The position numbers and the translations under genes were made by a program. From positions 15,179,657 to 15,243,656 of the forward strand of contig NC_079413.1 in NCBI RefSeq assembly GCF_026213295.1: DNA of 64,000 nucleotides, given 5' to 3'. Origin of the DNA: Gadus chalcogrammus. Lineage: Eukaryota > Chordata > Actinopteri > Gadiformes > Gadidae. Numbering within the stretch: the stretch's first letter is position 1; each line of letters opens with the position of its first letter. Shown one piece after another: positions 62,353 to 64,000 of the stretch. A model generated the notes under the pieces. The model ran no database searches and had not been told where the DNA came from. It saw only the letters and a program-made list of their open reading frames with translations.

Positions 62353-63990
62353 ATGAGCAGTTTTATCAGATCGGGTTTGCTGCAGCTTCTTCTGCTTGGT
62401 TTCTTTGTTGTTATGGCCTTCTTCGGATTCTTCCAGAGCTGTACGGTAGAGCACAAGCGCTCCCTCATCAGAAGGTGGTAGGTGCACATCTTTATTTATG
62501 CATATGTGTATCATTCTATTTTAACCACAACCTCTAGCTAATGGATGGAAATGTCTACATATGCAGCTTTCAACCTCTGAAGCTAAGAACGATCCCCACA
62601 ATAAATTCTAGGCACACCTATTTAAAGTGTCCTAGCATTAAAGTTGTAGGAAAAGATTATAAAAAATTCAGAGAAAGATCAATGCAAGCAATTAAATTAT
62701 TTGTCCAAAAAAAATGTATTATGTGGTTTCATTATTCAATAATGAAGCAACTCATAAATATACTACAATTATTTCATAAACCAGAAATACTTTCAAAAAG
62801 TTTTGCCAGCTCAATCTTGATGCTGTTCAGAAAATTGAATTCCAACATATTTCAAGGCAAAACATCTTGTCAAACGGCTTGTACGTGTTGGCCTGACATG
62901 ACTGAATGACAACACCTGAACAAGCTTTTCAGGTTGATAATTCAACTAATCTTACCCTCTCTAGGTCTCCACCCACCGGCCTATTCATCCCCCCTTCTAC
63001 CTGCTTCTGCATAAATGACTCGTATATTCTGGACAACAGCATTCCTAGTGACCAGCTGGCAGAGATTCTGGAACGACGGGGCAAGGAGTACAAGAAACAC
63101 CAGGCCAGGTACGCACCGCCAATAGTTCCAGGGACAATTTTTTGGCATACTTTAATGTCATCAAGTAAGAGCTTGTAAAATATGTAATACTAATACGTTG
63201 TGGAATGTAACACAATTTGCTGCTGCCTCTATTCTCAACACTTTCAATCTCGCTGTCCAGATTAGTTTGATTGACGGATAGTCCCGCTTATGATAGCATT
63301 CCTTTCCCTCTGTGGGGGATACAGAGCTGACTGGTCAAGACAGAAAAAGGTTTACCTTTACTATAGGTACAAATTTACTCAAAACATTACTTCCCAAAAA
63401 TATATATAACTTTTTTTAAAGTATTTTGAGTAAAACAATTTGAATTGTATGGCACAACTCTGTCTTTTAATCACAGTACACAATTGTGTTACAAGTTGAA
63501 AACAATTGTGTTACAAGTTGAAAACTTTCGTTTTACAAATGAAAAAATCTTAATGGAATTAAAATGAACCCATACTGAATAGTATGACCAAGGGTGATGG
63601 ATTGGTAGAGAAACATTTGGGCGTGAGGAATGATTAAATTCATTAGTTAATTAATCAACAAATCAATTTATAAACTGCATTGAACTGCATAAATGAATTT
63701 ATTTATTGTTTATGTTTGAATGTGTTCATTGATGAAGTAAAGTTGGATAGTTGATAGTTATTAGTTAGAATATTAGTGAATTAATATTTATGATTGGTTA
63801 ATTGGCCTATTGATCGTATTGGTTAATTGGATAAGCCCCTTATATATATTTATGTCTACATATTTTCTATCTCCCATGTCCAGAACAAGCTCCATTTTGA
63901 ACACACTCCTCTTTGCTCCATCCAACTCTCCACTGCAGTATCCCATTCAGGGTTTCACAGTTCGTCCCATGGTCCCCACTCTCATTCCAG
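62353..63990 (+). CDS. b4galnt2: Beta-1,4-N-acetylgalactosaminyltransferase-like, copy 2, exons 1-3 (partial, runs off window)
   Basis: A tandem paralogue of the gene at 46206. Exons 62353-62477, 62965-63108 and 63884-63990 have the same lengths (125, 144, 107 nt) and phases as copy 1. Exon 1 gives MSSFIRSGLLQLLLLGFFVV, a type II membrane anchor. Exon 2 ends [15 protein letters not shown]. Exon 3 encodes [20 protein letters not shown] and ends at a GTACAG donor (63991). By eye, identity to copy 1 is 13/42 in exon 1, 22/48 in exon 2 and 32/37 in exon 3. The catalytic domain should lie beyond 64000, so whether this copy is functional is unknown. CTCCAG precedes the ATG as in copy 1. Confidence 0.88.
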
Positions 63991-64000
63991 GTACAGTACT

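Overview
The window is from a vertebrate nuclear genome, almost certainly a teleost fish. Genes are split by GT-AG introns, tetranucleotide and dinucleotide microsatellites are abundant, and the mobile-element mix is typical of fish: Rex1-like, L2/Maui-like and I-clade-like LINEs, a Ty3/gypsy fragment, ZMYM1-like hAT relics and small hAT-like MITEs. I cannot name the species.

Region 1 (1-44240) is one giant inverted repeat. Positions 1-22113 are repeated in reverse complement at 22118-44240 around a 4-nt spacer (22114-22117). The arms are nearly identical: in the places compared I found about a dozen differences outside microsatellites. The left arm reaches the window edge, so the palindrome is at least 44.2 kb and may be longer. 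Each arm holds the same nested transposon graveyard. From outside to axis on arm 1 this is: microsatellites and anonymous repeats (1-6570); the C-terminal part of a hAT/ZMYM1-like relic on the minus strand (6575-7469); and a second hAT relic (terminal repeats at 8557 and 18445) whose reading frame is split at a 9-bp direct repeat by about 7.1 kb. That inserted block holds a Rex1-like LINE, a short telomere-like array and a small zinc-finger gene with a 27-bp coding minisatellite. Then come a Ty3/gypsy RT fragment fused in frame to an L2 LINE, which is itself cut by two MITEs with 8-bp target-site duplications, and finally the axis. The arrangement could be a real, very young palindrome or a fold-back sequencing/assembly artefact; the sequence alone does not settle it.

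Region 2 (44241-51240) is non-palindromic within this window. After repeat debris (44716-46176) it carries one complete host gene, a beta-1,4-N-acetylgalactosaminyltransferase (B4GALNT2-like). It has 11 coding exons that join in phase to 473 codons.

Region 3 (51240-62350) begins with a 5'-truncated I-clade-like LINE with a clean 15-bp target-site duplication. A decayed zinc-finger-type ORF, a minus-strand Maui/L2-like LINE broken by a (GT)n tract, and a 557-bp MITE follow.

Region 4 (62350-64000) is the start of a second, tandem B4GALNT-like gene. Exons 1-3 have the same lengths and phases as copy 1, and the gene runs off the window. The locus is therefore a tandem glycosyltransferase cluster beside a giant palindrome; if the palindrome extends leftward, the cluster itself may be mirrored.
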